DNA of 64,000 nucleotides from positions 20,924,501-20,988,500 of the forward strand of contig NC_084761.1 of assembly GCF_028858725.1 (NCBI RefSeq), in the 5' to 3' direction. Shown here piece after piece: positions 26,901 through 38,500 of the stretch (position 1 is its first letter; each line of letters begins with the position of its first letter). The stretch is from Colius striatus (Eukaryota; Chordata; Aves; Coliiformes; Coliidae). Made by a program: the position numbers and the translations under genes. A model generated the notes under the pieces. That model was given only the letters and a program-made list of their open reading frames with translations, made no database searches and was not told the origin of the DNA.

Positions 26901-27239
26901 TACTCTGTTTTTCATTATATGGGATTTGCTAACAAGGTACTGAAACTTTTTTTTTGAAGCTCAACCCTTTCTTTAATTCTACTATGGAGTTTAGCTAAAT
27001 CAGCAAGCATTTCTGCCACTGTAGTCATTAGCATTTGCCAGTTACTGCTTGGAGTTTTAGCTGATAAACTATTTTAGTGTTTTCTGTGAGGCTGAAGAAA
27101 TGGAAGAGGGTTGTCAATGGGATAGTGTTGTTGTCTCCTTACTGAATGTTCTCCTTACCTGAATATCCCATTCTTGTTTCATGTTTAGCTGGCTCTTCGA
27201 GATGCACTTCTGAAAAAGAGAAAACGGCTGCTGAAATAA
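11923..27239 (+). CDS. SDAD1: SDA1 domain-containing protein 1, 60S ribosome assembly factor
   Basis: Orthologue of yeast Sda1, a nucleolar/nuclear protein needed for maturation and export of the 60S subunit. Twenty-two exons: 11923-12012, 12185-12289, 12642-12740, 12908-13018, 13717-13788, 13872-13972, 14844-14901, 15670-15744, 16363-16464, 16937-17006, 17726-17829, 18523-18580, 19412-19470, 19832-19908, 20872-20969, 21370-21446, 21817-21949, 23433-23530, 24011-24204, 24722-24806, 25059-25220, 27189-27239. Frame is continuous: 692 residues (human about 687). Near-identical strings include '[16 protein letters not shown]', '[19 protein letters not shown]' and '[20 protein letters not shown]'. 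The N-terminal two-thirds is the helical NUC130/SDA1 region; then come acidic runs ('EDDNED', 'DDEEEE') and a lysine/arginine-rich tail likely serving nuclear import. The start has purine at -3 in the CpG island. Donors of exon 1 (GTGCGG) and exon 17 (GTTGGC) are weak. Confidence 0.97.
18615..18872 (-). mobile_element. CR1 LINE fragment, antisense, in SDAD1 intron 12
   Basis: Reverse complement of a CR1 3' end: 'gttggaagcgacctttagag', 'ctgcagaagcag', 'gggcagcctgtgccagggct'. Read on the - strand it encodes the tail of the CR1 reverse transcriptase ORF ('HLNIRKNY', 'WHRLPREG', '[11 protein letters not shown]'). It starts only about 34 bases after the exon 12 donor. Confidence 0.92.
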
Positions 27240-27540
27240 CAGAACAGTAATGGAGAGAAGTACTCTAACCATCCTTGAAGAAACAGTCCTAGAAATGTTT
27301 ATTTCCACCCCCCACCTCTCCAAAGGAAAAAAGGGACTGAAATGCCTGATGGACTAATCTGTTCTGCTCAGAATTCCAAATTGAACTCTTCCAAGCTGTT
27401 GGATATTGCTTCTGTAGGACAGGTGGAAGAGGCCTTAATCCTTGAAGGATTTTGATGTTTTGTTTTGTTTTTTAAGGCATTCTAGGGAAGAAAGCAATTA
27501 TATTTGATTATAACTTACAGATGGTTTTGTATATGTAAGT

Positions 27541-27546
27541 ATTAAA
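27541..27546 (+). terminator. Possible proximal SDAD1 poly(A) signal
   Basis: ATTAAA, the commonest variant poly(A) hexamer, about 300 bases after the SDAD1 stop codon. A canonical signal follows 180 bases downstream, so both may be used. Confidence 0.4.
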
Positions 27547-27721
27547 ACACACAACCTTACTGTAAAAACATTGAAGTAATTCATTAATAGAAAACTTGAA
27601 AGAATATTCCGTGTTAGTCAGTCAAAGCATGTTACATAATGTCTCTACCTGTCTTAGAGATCTGATTTTAAAGATGGAGTAAGCCATTGTCTAAATGGCT
27701 GGTTTTCTCCTGTTTAATAGT

Positions 27722-27727
27722 AATAAA
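27722..27727 (+). terminator. Likely distal SDAD1 poly(A) signal
   Basis: AATAAA followed by a GT-containing stretch ('tccttgtagtatgggtaagtg'-like sequence), about 480 bases after the SDAD1 stop codon. It gives a plausible last-exon length. Confidence 0.5.
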
Positions 27728-27749
27728 ACCAAATCCTTGTAGTATGGGT

Positions 27750-28830
27750 AAGTGAACAGTTAAGGGAAAGAACAGTTTCAGTATGGCTTGTGTAAGAATG
27801 AGTATATGTGAGACGGTTTTCTTTGAAATAGAAAGGCAGCGTCACATGCAGGACAACTAAAGAATCTTCATTTCTGATAGCAGTGCGTCTTGTGGTGGGA
27901 CTTGCTGGTGCATGATTTTTGCAGTACGAATGACAGTAACGTGGATCTGTGGATTCTTGACTTCAAAGGTTGAACTCTTGCTTCAGCCTTAATCTCTACT
28001 GGGACCATTACTGGGTTCTTTGTACTTTACCCAGCCACCTGTTTTAATGGAAATGTTAGTTATACCAACCTCTGTCAAATTGTTTTGAATGGATGTCCTT
28101 GTGGGGCAGAAACAGGTGCCAGGTCCACAGTATAATGGCAGAGCACTTGGTGGGGTGTTTTTCCTTTCTTCTTGGGCAACTAGGTTCATGCTTCTATCCC
28201 ACTTTCAATTCACTCAGGTATGTTTAGTAGGTAGAATACACAATTGTATTCACTTCAATTCCTATTGAATTCCTAAAAATAAAAAGCTTTTAGAGGCTTC
28301 AACAAGACAGAAGAACAAGGTACAAACTTTTCATGACTTTGAATATTTACATGCAAATTTAGTGGTCCTGTTGTGGGAAAGGCAGGGATTACAATTTGGG
28401 AATGGTGAGTGGGGCAGGTGGAGGATGCATAGGTGGGAGCCAGGGAGGCAAATGAATGCAGAGGAGGTGTAGTGGTTTGTGGAGGCGAGGCTGGAGAGAC
28501 CACAGTAAGGGGAAGAGGTAAGAGTACAATCTGTACTTAGAAAAAAACCCCTTTACATTTTCTGTGTTTTCCCGAATAACTGCATGCGGTTTCCTAATGA
28601 CTAAAACATCTTTGAGGTTAGGACATGGCTCCAGTCCCCCCCGCTTCCGCCTCACAGCGTGGTCCAGCAAGTTGAGAGCCAGGCCTGGTTCCTGCCAGGT
28701 GTGTGGCAGTCTCCTCACCACTACTTCTTAAAAGCAGAGTATGACAGTGCTTTTTCTAAGCTCTCTGACTAACAGAAGCCTAAGGGAAACTCGTTAACCG
28801 CTATTTTATGCCCCTCTGTGTGACTTTGTG
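27750..28830. other. SDAD1-NAAA intergenic spacer
   Basis: Single-copy sequence between the SDAD1 3' end and the NAAA CpG island. No convincing exon, repeat or RNA gene seen. GC content rises gradually from about 28600. Confidence 0.5.
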
Positions 28831-28839
28831 TGGGCCAGG

Positions 28840-29540
28840 CCCTACCTCTCGAGCGTCCCGGCGGGGCACGGCTGTGGGCGGGCGCCGCGGCCGTTCGGAG
28901 GGCGGGGAGCAACCGGGGCCGTCGGCTCCCGTTCGCTGAGGCGCCGCGAGGCTGTTGCCCCCGGGGCGGTGGCGGCAGGAGGGCGGACCCGCCGCCGGGC
29001 CTGGGGCCGCCGCCACGTCTCGGCCCGGCCCTCTCGCCGCGGGGAGGGCCGGGGTACCCGGCGGCGGCGGCGGCCGCGGCCAGCGCTATGGGGCGGGCAG
29101 CGGCGCGGCTGTCCCGGCTGTGCGGGCTGCTGGTGCTGCTGTGCGGGACGGCAGCGGCGGCCCCAGCCGCCCCCGCAGCAGCCCCGCTGCTGTGCAACGT
29201 GAGCCTGGACAGCCCCGCCGAGGAGCGGTGGCTGCCGGTGCTGCGGCACTTCGATCCCGCCTTCCTGCGCGCCGCCGTCGCACGGGTCATCGAGTGAGTG
29301 TGGGGCGGCGGCGGAGCCTGGCGGCCTGGGGACCGAGCAGCCCAGGGCGGGGGCGTGCAATGGCCGCGGCAGGGGTGCGGGGAGCGGGGCTGTGCCCGCC
29401 ACCCGCTTCCACCCCGGTGCAGCGGCGTGAGGGACAGCCCCCGTCGCTGCCGCACCTCCCGCGGCCGTGCCGGGAGCGGGGTAGGGCCCGCTTTGCCCTT
29501 CTCCCCGGCCCCGTGCAACCCTTGCTTTCCCGGCAGACCC
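28840..29540 (+). promoter_or_regulatory. CpG island promoter of NAAA
   Basis: About 700 bases of extreme GC and CpG density with GGC/CGG runs, covering the 5' UTR, first exon and start of intron 1 of NAAA. No TATA box is seen. The density produces several long spurious open frames on both strands that should not be read as genes. Confidence 0.75.
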
Positions 29541-32500
29541 GCTGCTGCGGGGCCTGAACGAAGAGAGCGAAGTGAGAGCTGCATGCTGCTCGACTTCTCT
29601 GAACTCAAAAACTCAAGGTGTTTCTCATGAAAAAAGTTACAGAACTCAAGAAACCCGTGATAGGATAAAAGAAAACGGCCTTAAGTTATGCCAGGGTAGG
29701 TTTAGATTGGGGACAAGGAAGAACTTTGGCACTGAGAGAGTTGTTAGCCACTGGCACAGGCTGCCCCGGAGCGATGTAAAAGCCTCGTAGCTGAGGTGCT
29801 GGGCGACATGGGTTAGTGGTGGGCTTGGCAGTGTCAGTGGCTGGACTCGATGAGCTTAAAGATCTTTTCCAATCAAAAGGATTCTATGTTTACCTGTATG
29901 CTTAGGAACCTGTCAGAGGATGGACTGGGGAAATCCTGGTAGGAATAAAACAGTCTCACGAGTAGAAAGCCTGTGCTGAATGTTTTGCTGGGGTTGTGCG
30001 GGCTGCTTTGGGGATGTGCAGGAGCACGTGAGGGATGCAGGGATGTCTGGTGGAGCATGGGACAGGCTGCTAATGGGTGGTCAGCATCAACTCAGAGACG
30101 CTGATCAGAGAAGTGGTAGACTCCTTGGATACCTGATTACCAAGCATTAGTTTCAAATTCTTTTGTCTTTCTCAGCTAATCCCTTGAGTGTGTTTTGCAG
30201 TGAAAGTGTACCAAAATGGGTGCATGAAGTTATTCGGCCGATAGCAGCTGAATTGGAGTACTTTATGCCTCAACCTTTCGCAGGGGAAATTCTAGGACTG
30301 TGCAAAGCACTGGGAATAAGTCTTGGAGATGGAGTCCTGCTTAACTTCGCCTATGAATCTACTGCGTAAGTGTCTGGTACTTACAGAGTCTGGTAGAAGC
30401 AAATGTAGAGATCTATTTTAGTTCAGCCTGAGGCAGGTGAAGACACGTGGCAGGCGACTGGCACCGTTCCATCTCATCCCAGTTCTTTGGCACTGTTCCT
30501 TCTCATCCCAGTTCTTAAGATTCATACATACTAAGTGGTTTGTGTCCTGAATTGATAGAGAAACACAGAGTGTTATTTGTTAATAAGGGTAACATGTTGC
30601 TGTAATGTTTTAGGATATGTTTATTTGTATAAAGGTATGAAAATAATTTCTGCTAATAAGAAAAGGCTGTCCAGTCAAAGTATTTGGATTCATTTATCTT
30701 CAAAGATAATGTCATGTACTTTTTTTGTCATTTAAGTGTTTGTATTTCACTAAAAAGGAAACTAGAAGAGTTGTAGTCTTATTATTTTAACCATTCATCC
30801 GAGATCCAGTTGCTTCCAAACCACTTTTTTGGGTGAATCTTCATAATGACTGTGTAACTTTTTGATTTGCAGAATGGAAAGTAGATGTGGTATCATTATG
30901 GCAGCAAACAAAACCTCAGTGAAAAAATACTTTGCTTTATTGGGTTTTTTTTCCTAGAAGCCTATTCAGGAGAATCATAAACATTTGGTGTTGCCCATGA
31001 GGACCCTAAACATATTTCTCTGGTTAAGTTTTAATAAAAAACAGTACATACAGCCACTTGTATGTATTTTCTTTATTATTTTTCTTAACCTGTAGTATTA
31101 GATTTTCATGATCTTTCTTTTAATAAGGATTATTGTCAGATAAGATAGTTATTTAAATGCAAGCTTTCTTAGTATTTCACGGGGAATGTTTATCATTCTT
31201 AGTCCTCGTAAAAAGTTTCTTAGCTCTAATGGTACTAAAGAAGAAAACATCAACAAGAAACAAACTACTTGTCTGCACAAGTTTTTATCTCTGCAGTTTT
31301 GAAAGACAGTGCTGTGCATCACTGGAATGACAAACTGCTAAGTTCAGAGAAAATGAATTTTTAACTCTCTGCTAATTCAGTGCACTTAATAAAAAGCCTG
31401 TTTCAATGAAACTGAAACTCTGATTAAAAAAGGGATTTCAGCACACTTCCTGTTCTAGAGAAGAGAGAAATGGCTCACACTGTAAACAACTTACATTTTC
31501 AGTTTGAAAGGACTTTGTTTGAACTTTTTGCCTAATCTTGATTAAAAATATAGATAGGGTCCAGATTGAAATGAAAGATTCTATAATTGTTGAAATGAAA
31601 TCCAGAAAGTTTCAGACTGATGCTTTGTGGACATTTTTAGAGGTCAAATTTTCATCTCAGTTTAGGAAACAAGTGAAATGAAATAATAAGTGGAAATGCT
31701 GCTTCCTACCTGTCTGACCTGATGCAGACAGTAGTGCAGCTTTTGACTTTAAAAGCCAGATGAGACCTGATAAGTTAGGTGGTGTACAGTTTTGTATATT
31801 AGACTCTGTGGGAAAGGACTTGCCCTTATGGATATCATATATCAATTTTATCGGACATTAGTTACACTTCAGTCAAAGCTTCGTGACCCATCTTTTTTTT
31901 AATTTGAAATCAAAACCTGTTTTATCTGATAACAGTATAGAGTGAAACATTCTGTCAGGGTGGGAAGCATGTTAATGATATAATGCAAACTCCTATTTGT
32001 GTGCTCACATTAGTAAAACACTTCAAAGAAGATAAACTCAGTAACTCCTGAAACACTGAGCTCATTCAACTCTAATACTGAAAGTGTTGTCACAGCTTTT
32101 TCTTCAATCCCTTTTAAACCTTTTTGTTTGGAAGGTTCTGTACCAGTATTGTCGCTCAGGATGACAAAGGAAACATTTACCACGGTCGGAACCTGGATTA
32201 CGATTTTGTCGATATATTAAGCAGGATTACAATTGATGTGCACTTCATCAAAAGTGGGCAGGTATGAGCTGTGGGTGGCTGGTACTCCGTGAGGGAAGGG
32301 ACTATGGCCATACAACTGCATAGGCAGTGGGACTTAATCACAGAATGGTAGGGATTGGAAGAGACCTTTAGAGATCATCTCGTCCAACTCCCCTGCAGAA
32401 GCAGGTCCCTGTCCCAAGTTTATTGGATTATTAGAGCACCAGAGCCACTCTCTTTGGGAATGAGGGATGAATGCTGGTTTTCTGTGCTTTCTGGACATCC

Positions 32501-35500
32501 AGTTTGTGGCGATAAACTGGAATAAATAGAACAACATCATCTAGTAAGTATCACAAGAACATTATTTGGGAGGAGATGCTCAAGAAAGGAAATGTTGTGA
32601 TATTAAAAGAGATACTAGAAAATCTAGAGAGCAGTCTTGGCAGGGACTAATTCTAAGCCTTTTTTTTTTCTAAAACCTTGTTAATTTTTGTGACCAATGT
32701 GTGTGTTTTAGGTGAAAATTTCCAAAAATCAACTAGTTGCTCATGCAGTCTTCATTTGTGTCATTTTCTTGAAGTTTAGTAGTCCATTTTGAAAATGGGG
32801 AACTTCTCGTTTGGCTGCTTGCTAACTTGAGCAAAACTTAGCAGTTGGTGATGGTTAACAAATGAAAGGCAGTGAATTTTGGTCCTCAGAGTCTTTCTAA
32901 TTTACTTTGCAAGTTTTACTGTAATTTAAGGCAAAGTGTTTTATAGCAACTTAAATATGAAAGTCACAGGAAAAAATGCTGCTTCAGAACATTGCCTCTC
33001 TTTCAAGTAGTGTTCTGTTCCAGAATGCTAAAATACTGCATGTTTCCTGGTTTCAGATAGCATATCAAGGCACCACGTTTCTTGGTTACGTAGGCTTATG
33101 GACTGGACAAAGTCCACACAAGTTCACAGTCTCCGGTGATGAACGAGGTAAAATAAAACTGTCTTCTACATTTGACATTATATGCAGTATTTCAGTGGAT
33201 TGCTGTCTCTTCTGGCTTTTCTCTTATATTGTCCTAGAAGGAAAAATAGGATTCAGGTTGTCAGGAAGGAACTGCAATTGTATGACTTGTCAGGCCCTCA
33301 GGGTGTGAAAGCATGTGTGCTGCCAGTTTTGACCTGCTGCATGGGAGTGTGTTGGTCAGCACAGTGTCAGCTGAGCTTAAAAAGTGTGAAAGCGGATGGA
33401 GAACCTTGGGGAAAGCTGTAAGAGACAAATTAACATAGAATCATAGAATGGTAGGGGTTGGAAGGGTCCTTTAGAGATCAGCTGGTCCAACCCCTCTGCA
33501 GAAGCAGGGTCACCTAGATCAGGTCACAGAGGAACATGTCCAGGCGGGTCTTGAAGACCTCCAAGGAAGGAGACTCCACAACCCCTCTGGGCAGCCTGTG
33601 CCAGGCCTCCATCACCTGAACAGTGAAATAGTTTTTTCTTACGTTTAAGTGGAACTTTTTGTGTTCCAGCTTCATCCCATTACCCCTTGTCCTGTTGCTA
33701 GATACTATAGAAAAAAGGGATGTCCCAACCTGCTTCTGTTCAAGGGGACAAGGAGCTGGGAGAAGAAGATGCAGTCATGTAGAGCAGTTAAAGGGCTACT
33801 TTCTGAGTTCTTTGTCCCTTTCTCTGTATTTTATATTTCTTTGTCTCCATAAGGCAGCTTGAAGTAGAGGATGGGAAGAGAAGTGCAAGACTGAGAGATC
33901 TTGGGAAAGGCAGTAGGGCCTGAGAGAGTGTCTGGAGATGCTGGAAAGGCAATCGAGGAAAGAAACCCTAGTAGAGAGAAGTTGAGAGATGTCACTACTA
34001 AGAACTAAAACTGGACAATAGAACTGGTAGCCGTCAGGAAGGCCAAGAGAGGATCATTGCCTTTTCCATCAGCACCCGAGTTCCACAAATATATCATGTC
34101 CAACTCAGACCTTGGCTTTGCCTCTTCTGTTCTCCACCTTTTTTTCTTTTATCTTTTTTTATGAAGCAGACACTTATTGCTTTTATTAGCTCTTAGAACT
34201 AGAAACAATGTAGTCCAAGTTAGAAGCAACGCCTAAAAGAGATGCTTCTCTCTTGCTTGTGATTGTGCTAAGCAATTTTTCTTTTTTAATAAATATTTTC
34301 ATTAGACAATCTTTTGGTTTTGAATGATTTTTTAGCTGTTATGCAGACACTATTCACTGTGTACACTGTGCACATAATCATTATCTCTATGTGTAGGGAT
34401 TCTGCTATGGGTGCAGCACATGCACCTCTTGATTCCCGTTCCCTTGGTTAGTACTGCCTTGATGGATTCTTTCCATAGTTGACACTTGTATTTTTCTAAG
34501 GGCCTACTTCTGGTGCTGATGTAGTTATTTAATCCTTGCAAAATTGGAGCATCCTGGGCTGATACTGAGAGATGCAAACTGCTTTTGATTCATACTCACA
34601 TCACCTTGGAGCATATCGAGTCTCTGCAAAAGGCTTCATTTAGAAAATCTTGCGGACTGAAGTGCTGCGTCTGTGAACAGGCGCAATCTGGGGACAAAAC
34701 CAGTGCTGGCCTGTTCTCCCTGATGTTTCTCAGCAGTGTGCTTCAACTCTCAGCATAAGGATCACCTGAGACACAGAAGACCATCTGAGTGGGGCAGTGA
34801 AGTCTGTGTACAAACCCATTCTGTTCTCTCTATTCTGAGAGAGGAAATCATGTCCTGCAAACCTTTGTGTGCAATGTCTTCTCAGGAGCCCATGCGCTGC
34901 CAGCCACCTGTGTGCCTCAGCTTCAGGCACTTTTTAACTACAGACAGTAGTAATTCACCCACCACATAGTGCACTCCTGTAAATCACTTGTTGCTGGCTG
35001 CTTGCTGCTTTATCTGTCACTGCACAACTGAACTGAACAATGCAGGGAAACAAGCATGTGAACCATAGCTGGAAAGGGGAATGACTTTAAATTAGGGTGA
35101 AGGTCTGTCAAGTGACAAGCATGTCATTTCTGCTGAGTGTTTCTGGTTTTGGCATATGAATAATTACAAACTTGACCTCTGTTTTTCTTAGTTCTCTATT
35201 CTCCAGTAACGCAGAAACACCATCACTACCTCTTTTGTGATTTCTGTGTAGTTCTTCTTGTAATATTTCAGGAAGATGAATAATGAGGTGATTAATGCAA
35301 ACATTTGAGCTGACAGATGTAAGTTATTATATCATGTGAACAGACTTGCAATCCTTTTGGAAACCTGTGTTGCAAAGTGCTAGTCCTTGTTACAGTCACC
35401 TTTGACCCTTCATTGTTTAACATTCAACTATGAATGACAACTGCTTAAAAACTGAACAGCTAGCAAGTTATTGATACTGAATGTGCTAGTTTGGAATTGA

Positions 35501-38500
35501 AATTGCTAGCACTGGCAAGTCCTGAGAGACCCTGTGTAATCTCTGTGCAGTGCTGAACACTGTCTTTATTGTTCACTGTACCTCAGACTCCTTACCATCT
35601 TCTGGCATTGTGTTACTGGTTGCAGGAATATTGTACCTTTCAGAAGGCCTGAAAAAGCTAAGATAATAATCACTCCTGTCATTACAGGTCTGAGATACTT
35701 TCTGGAAAGCAGGGATGTTAATCCAGTTGCCACAGTTGAACTTTGGTTGGGATTATGTTGTCTATTTATATTTCACCTATAGTTTTACCTGGATGTTCTA
35801 CACTTTGTTAGCTCTTCTCCTGAAATGTTGATGCTGATAGGTAGCTGCCCTGTTTCACTGAGGGTTTAGCTTTCTGTGCTACTTTAGTACCCAAATCCAA
35901 TGATACAGAAAGCCAAGCATATGAAAGGCAAATTTTGCTTGCCAGAGTATGTTCCCCTGGCTATGCAGCACATCCCACGTATTTTGTGTACAGTAGCAGT
36001 ACAGCAATGCAATAGAAAAGGAGCATTACCAGCATTCATTGTTCTAAACCATGTCAATCAGCTCAGGAGGGTAGAGAGGCTTTGACTACTTTTAGGACAC
36101 GTGCTTTTTTGGGTTGTTATAAGCTGCATAAATTTGATGGTTTTATGGTAGTGCTATAGTTCCAGAATTAAAGAATTTATTGCACTGCTCATTTGTAATG
36201 CAGTAGAGGAAAAGATTGTAGAACTAGAGATGAGACGTGGAGAAGAAAGGAAAGCAGGAGGATGGATTTCACAGAGTGTGTGTAACATTCCTGTATAGTA
36301 ATTTGGGGTTTTTTTCCAGAGGGTGGTAGATGGTGGGAAAATGCAATAGCTGCTTTTCTGAATCGGAATTACCCTGTCAGCTGGCTCGTCCGAGATGTAA
36401 GTGCACTGACTTATTTTCTCCTTTTTGAAGTCATGTATGTCATGTGCTTATAAACTCCTAATAAATTTGATATTCCAAGTTTTAGTTTCACAGAAGATTC
36501 AATAAATTGATAAGTAAATGCATTGTAAGCCCAGATCATCAGTTAAGTGTATGAGAAAGGCATTTCAAGTCCTTTGCAGGGGGCAATCTGTAATCAGTGC
36601 CAAAAATCTTTGAGGAGCTCTGCAAATACTTCCTTCCTAGGGACTATTTGAGCTAGCTGTGATGTGTAATTTAACAAATTAGGGCAGCTGCACCCTCAGT
36701 TGGTGAGTACCCGCCCCAGTGGTTATGTTACATTACGTTTAGTTGTGTTACCATTTTTTTCTGCTCACCGGGGAGCAAAAGGAGTTAGACTGGTATGTTG
36801 TATAGCACATTTTATGAACACTGTGTTAGGGTACCACTAAGACAAAACAAGTCTACTGCTTTTCAGATTCTTGAATTACTTTAAACATGAATGCAACAGT
36901 TTGTAGCATATTTTTTGAGTCTGAGACATGACTTGAGTCTGTGACTTGAAACCATTAACTGCAGTGTGCTGTCAGAAAGAAGTAATCGTTCTCCAGGGCT
37001 TTCCCTGTCTTTCTCAACACTTGCACTTGATGCATGTTGTCCATATTTGTTTTTAGTTCCTGCACAGCATTCCTTTTTAAAGATGCACTTCAGTAGATTG
37101 TAGCCCTGTTCCTGCAAACAGTCACTTCCTTGGCTGTGGTTGCTGTCAGTTTCTGCTAAGTTAGTCACTTGGTTATGGCAGAAGGAGACAGGCTCCCTGG
37201 AAGCAACACCTCAGCCTTAGTCACCATTGTCGCCCTCTGAAACCACTGGCGAAACAAAGATGTGGAATGGACTTTCCTCCCGTTCATCCACTTTCATCTG
37301 TCCCACTGTTCATGTGGAAAAATTTATCTGAGAATTGAATTCACAGTGTGGACATGCCTCTGTCCTTTGGATGGCAGCTTTTCTAGCTTTTTTTCCCTTT
37401 TCATCATGTACCTGTGTGTATATTTCTAAATGTGTGTATATATATGGCTTTCTTTGAACATTTGCAAGGCTGGGGTTAGTGAGTTCATTCACCAGTCGGA
37501 TGCATTTTCATATTCATACACTCATCAGTTTGGAAAACTATTTTCAGAGAAATAGTTTGAAACAGTGCTTTACAGTCAATTGCAATTTTCAAAAAAAGCT
37601 GAGCCTTTTCCTCTCTTTGAGATGTCCCAGCACTCGTTTTTGTGCTTGATCATGCTCTGTGATATTTGTTTCACCGTGATCTCCTTTTTGCATTAGACCC
37701 TGAGCAGAGCAGAGGACTTTCAGTCAGCTGTTCTCAGACTGGCCGGCACTCCCATCATTGCTGAAGTGTACTATATTGTAGGAGGTGTATCACCCAAGGA
37801 AGGCATGGTCATCACGAGGAACAGGAGAGGGCCAGCAGATCTCTGGCCTCTCGATCCTTTAGATGGAGCGTAAGTAGAAAAAAATTACTTATTTTGGTTT
37901 TCTGTATTCCCTCCTGAGTGCCAGACAGTGACAACTGATCCAGGGCATCTCTTACTAATGCTTACAGCTGGATAGGGAAAGCTTGAAAGCCTCTGAAAGG
38001 AACCACAGTTCCTCCTGTTTGAGAAGGAATCACACCACCTTGTCAGTCTGGAGCAACCCGTAGGATCAAGGGTGTAAAAAGCATCTCTGAGTGTTTATTT
38101 CTTTAGCCACATTCCAAAGGAGACAAGACATGAAGGCTTTTCCTGTCCACCAAGTATTGCAGCAGTAAATTCAGCAATTCCAAATTAGCGTTGCTCCAGT
38201 GTGGTAGAAGGGTTGGAGGCTCAAAAAAAACTGGTACTATCAATTTTGTGAAATCATCAGCAATATGTAATTTTAAATACAGAGATACTGGGTTTTGGTC
38301 TTTATTAATTGCCTACTGATTTGCCTTTTGTTTACTTTTATGCTTGTTTGCTGTGTTGTAGGTGGTTTCGTGTGGAGACAAACTATGACCATTGGACTAC
38401 CCCTCCTCCTTTTGATGATCGAAGGTAAATTCCCTTTGGAGCTCTCTGGTGAGATGAAACTTTTTCAAAAGAAAAGGGTTGAGCCTTGAATGTTTTCTTC

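Noticed and set aside
28769-29608. A 279-codon - strand open frame over NAAA exon 1
   Set aside because: Same cause: CpG-island composition. The protein is Pro/Ala/Arg-rich with no family resemblance, while the + strand exon clearly encodes NAAA.
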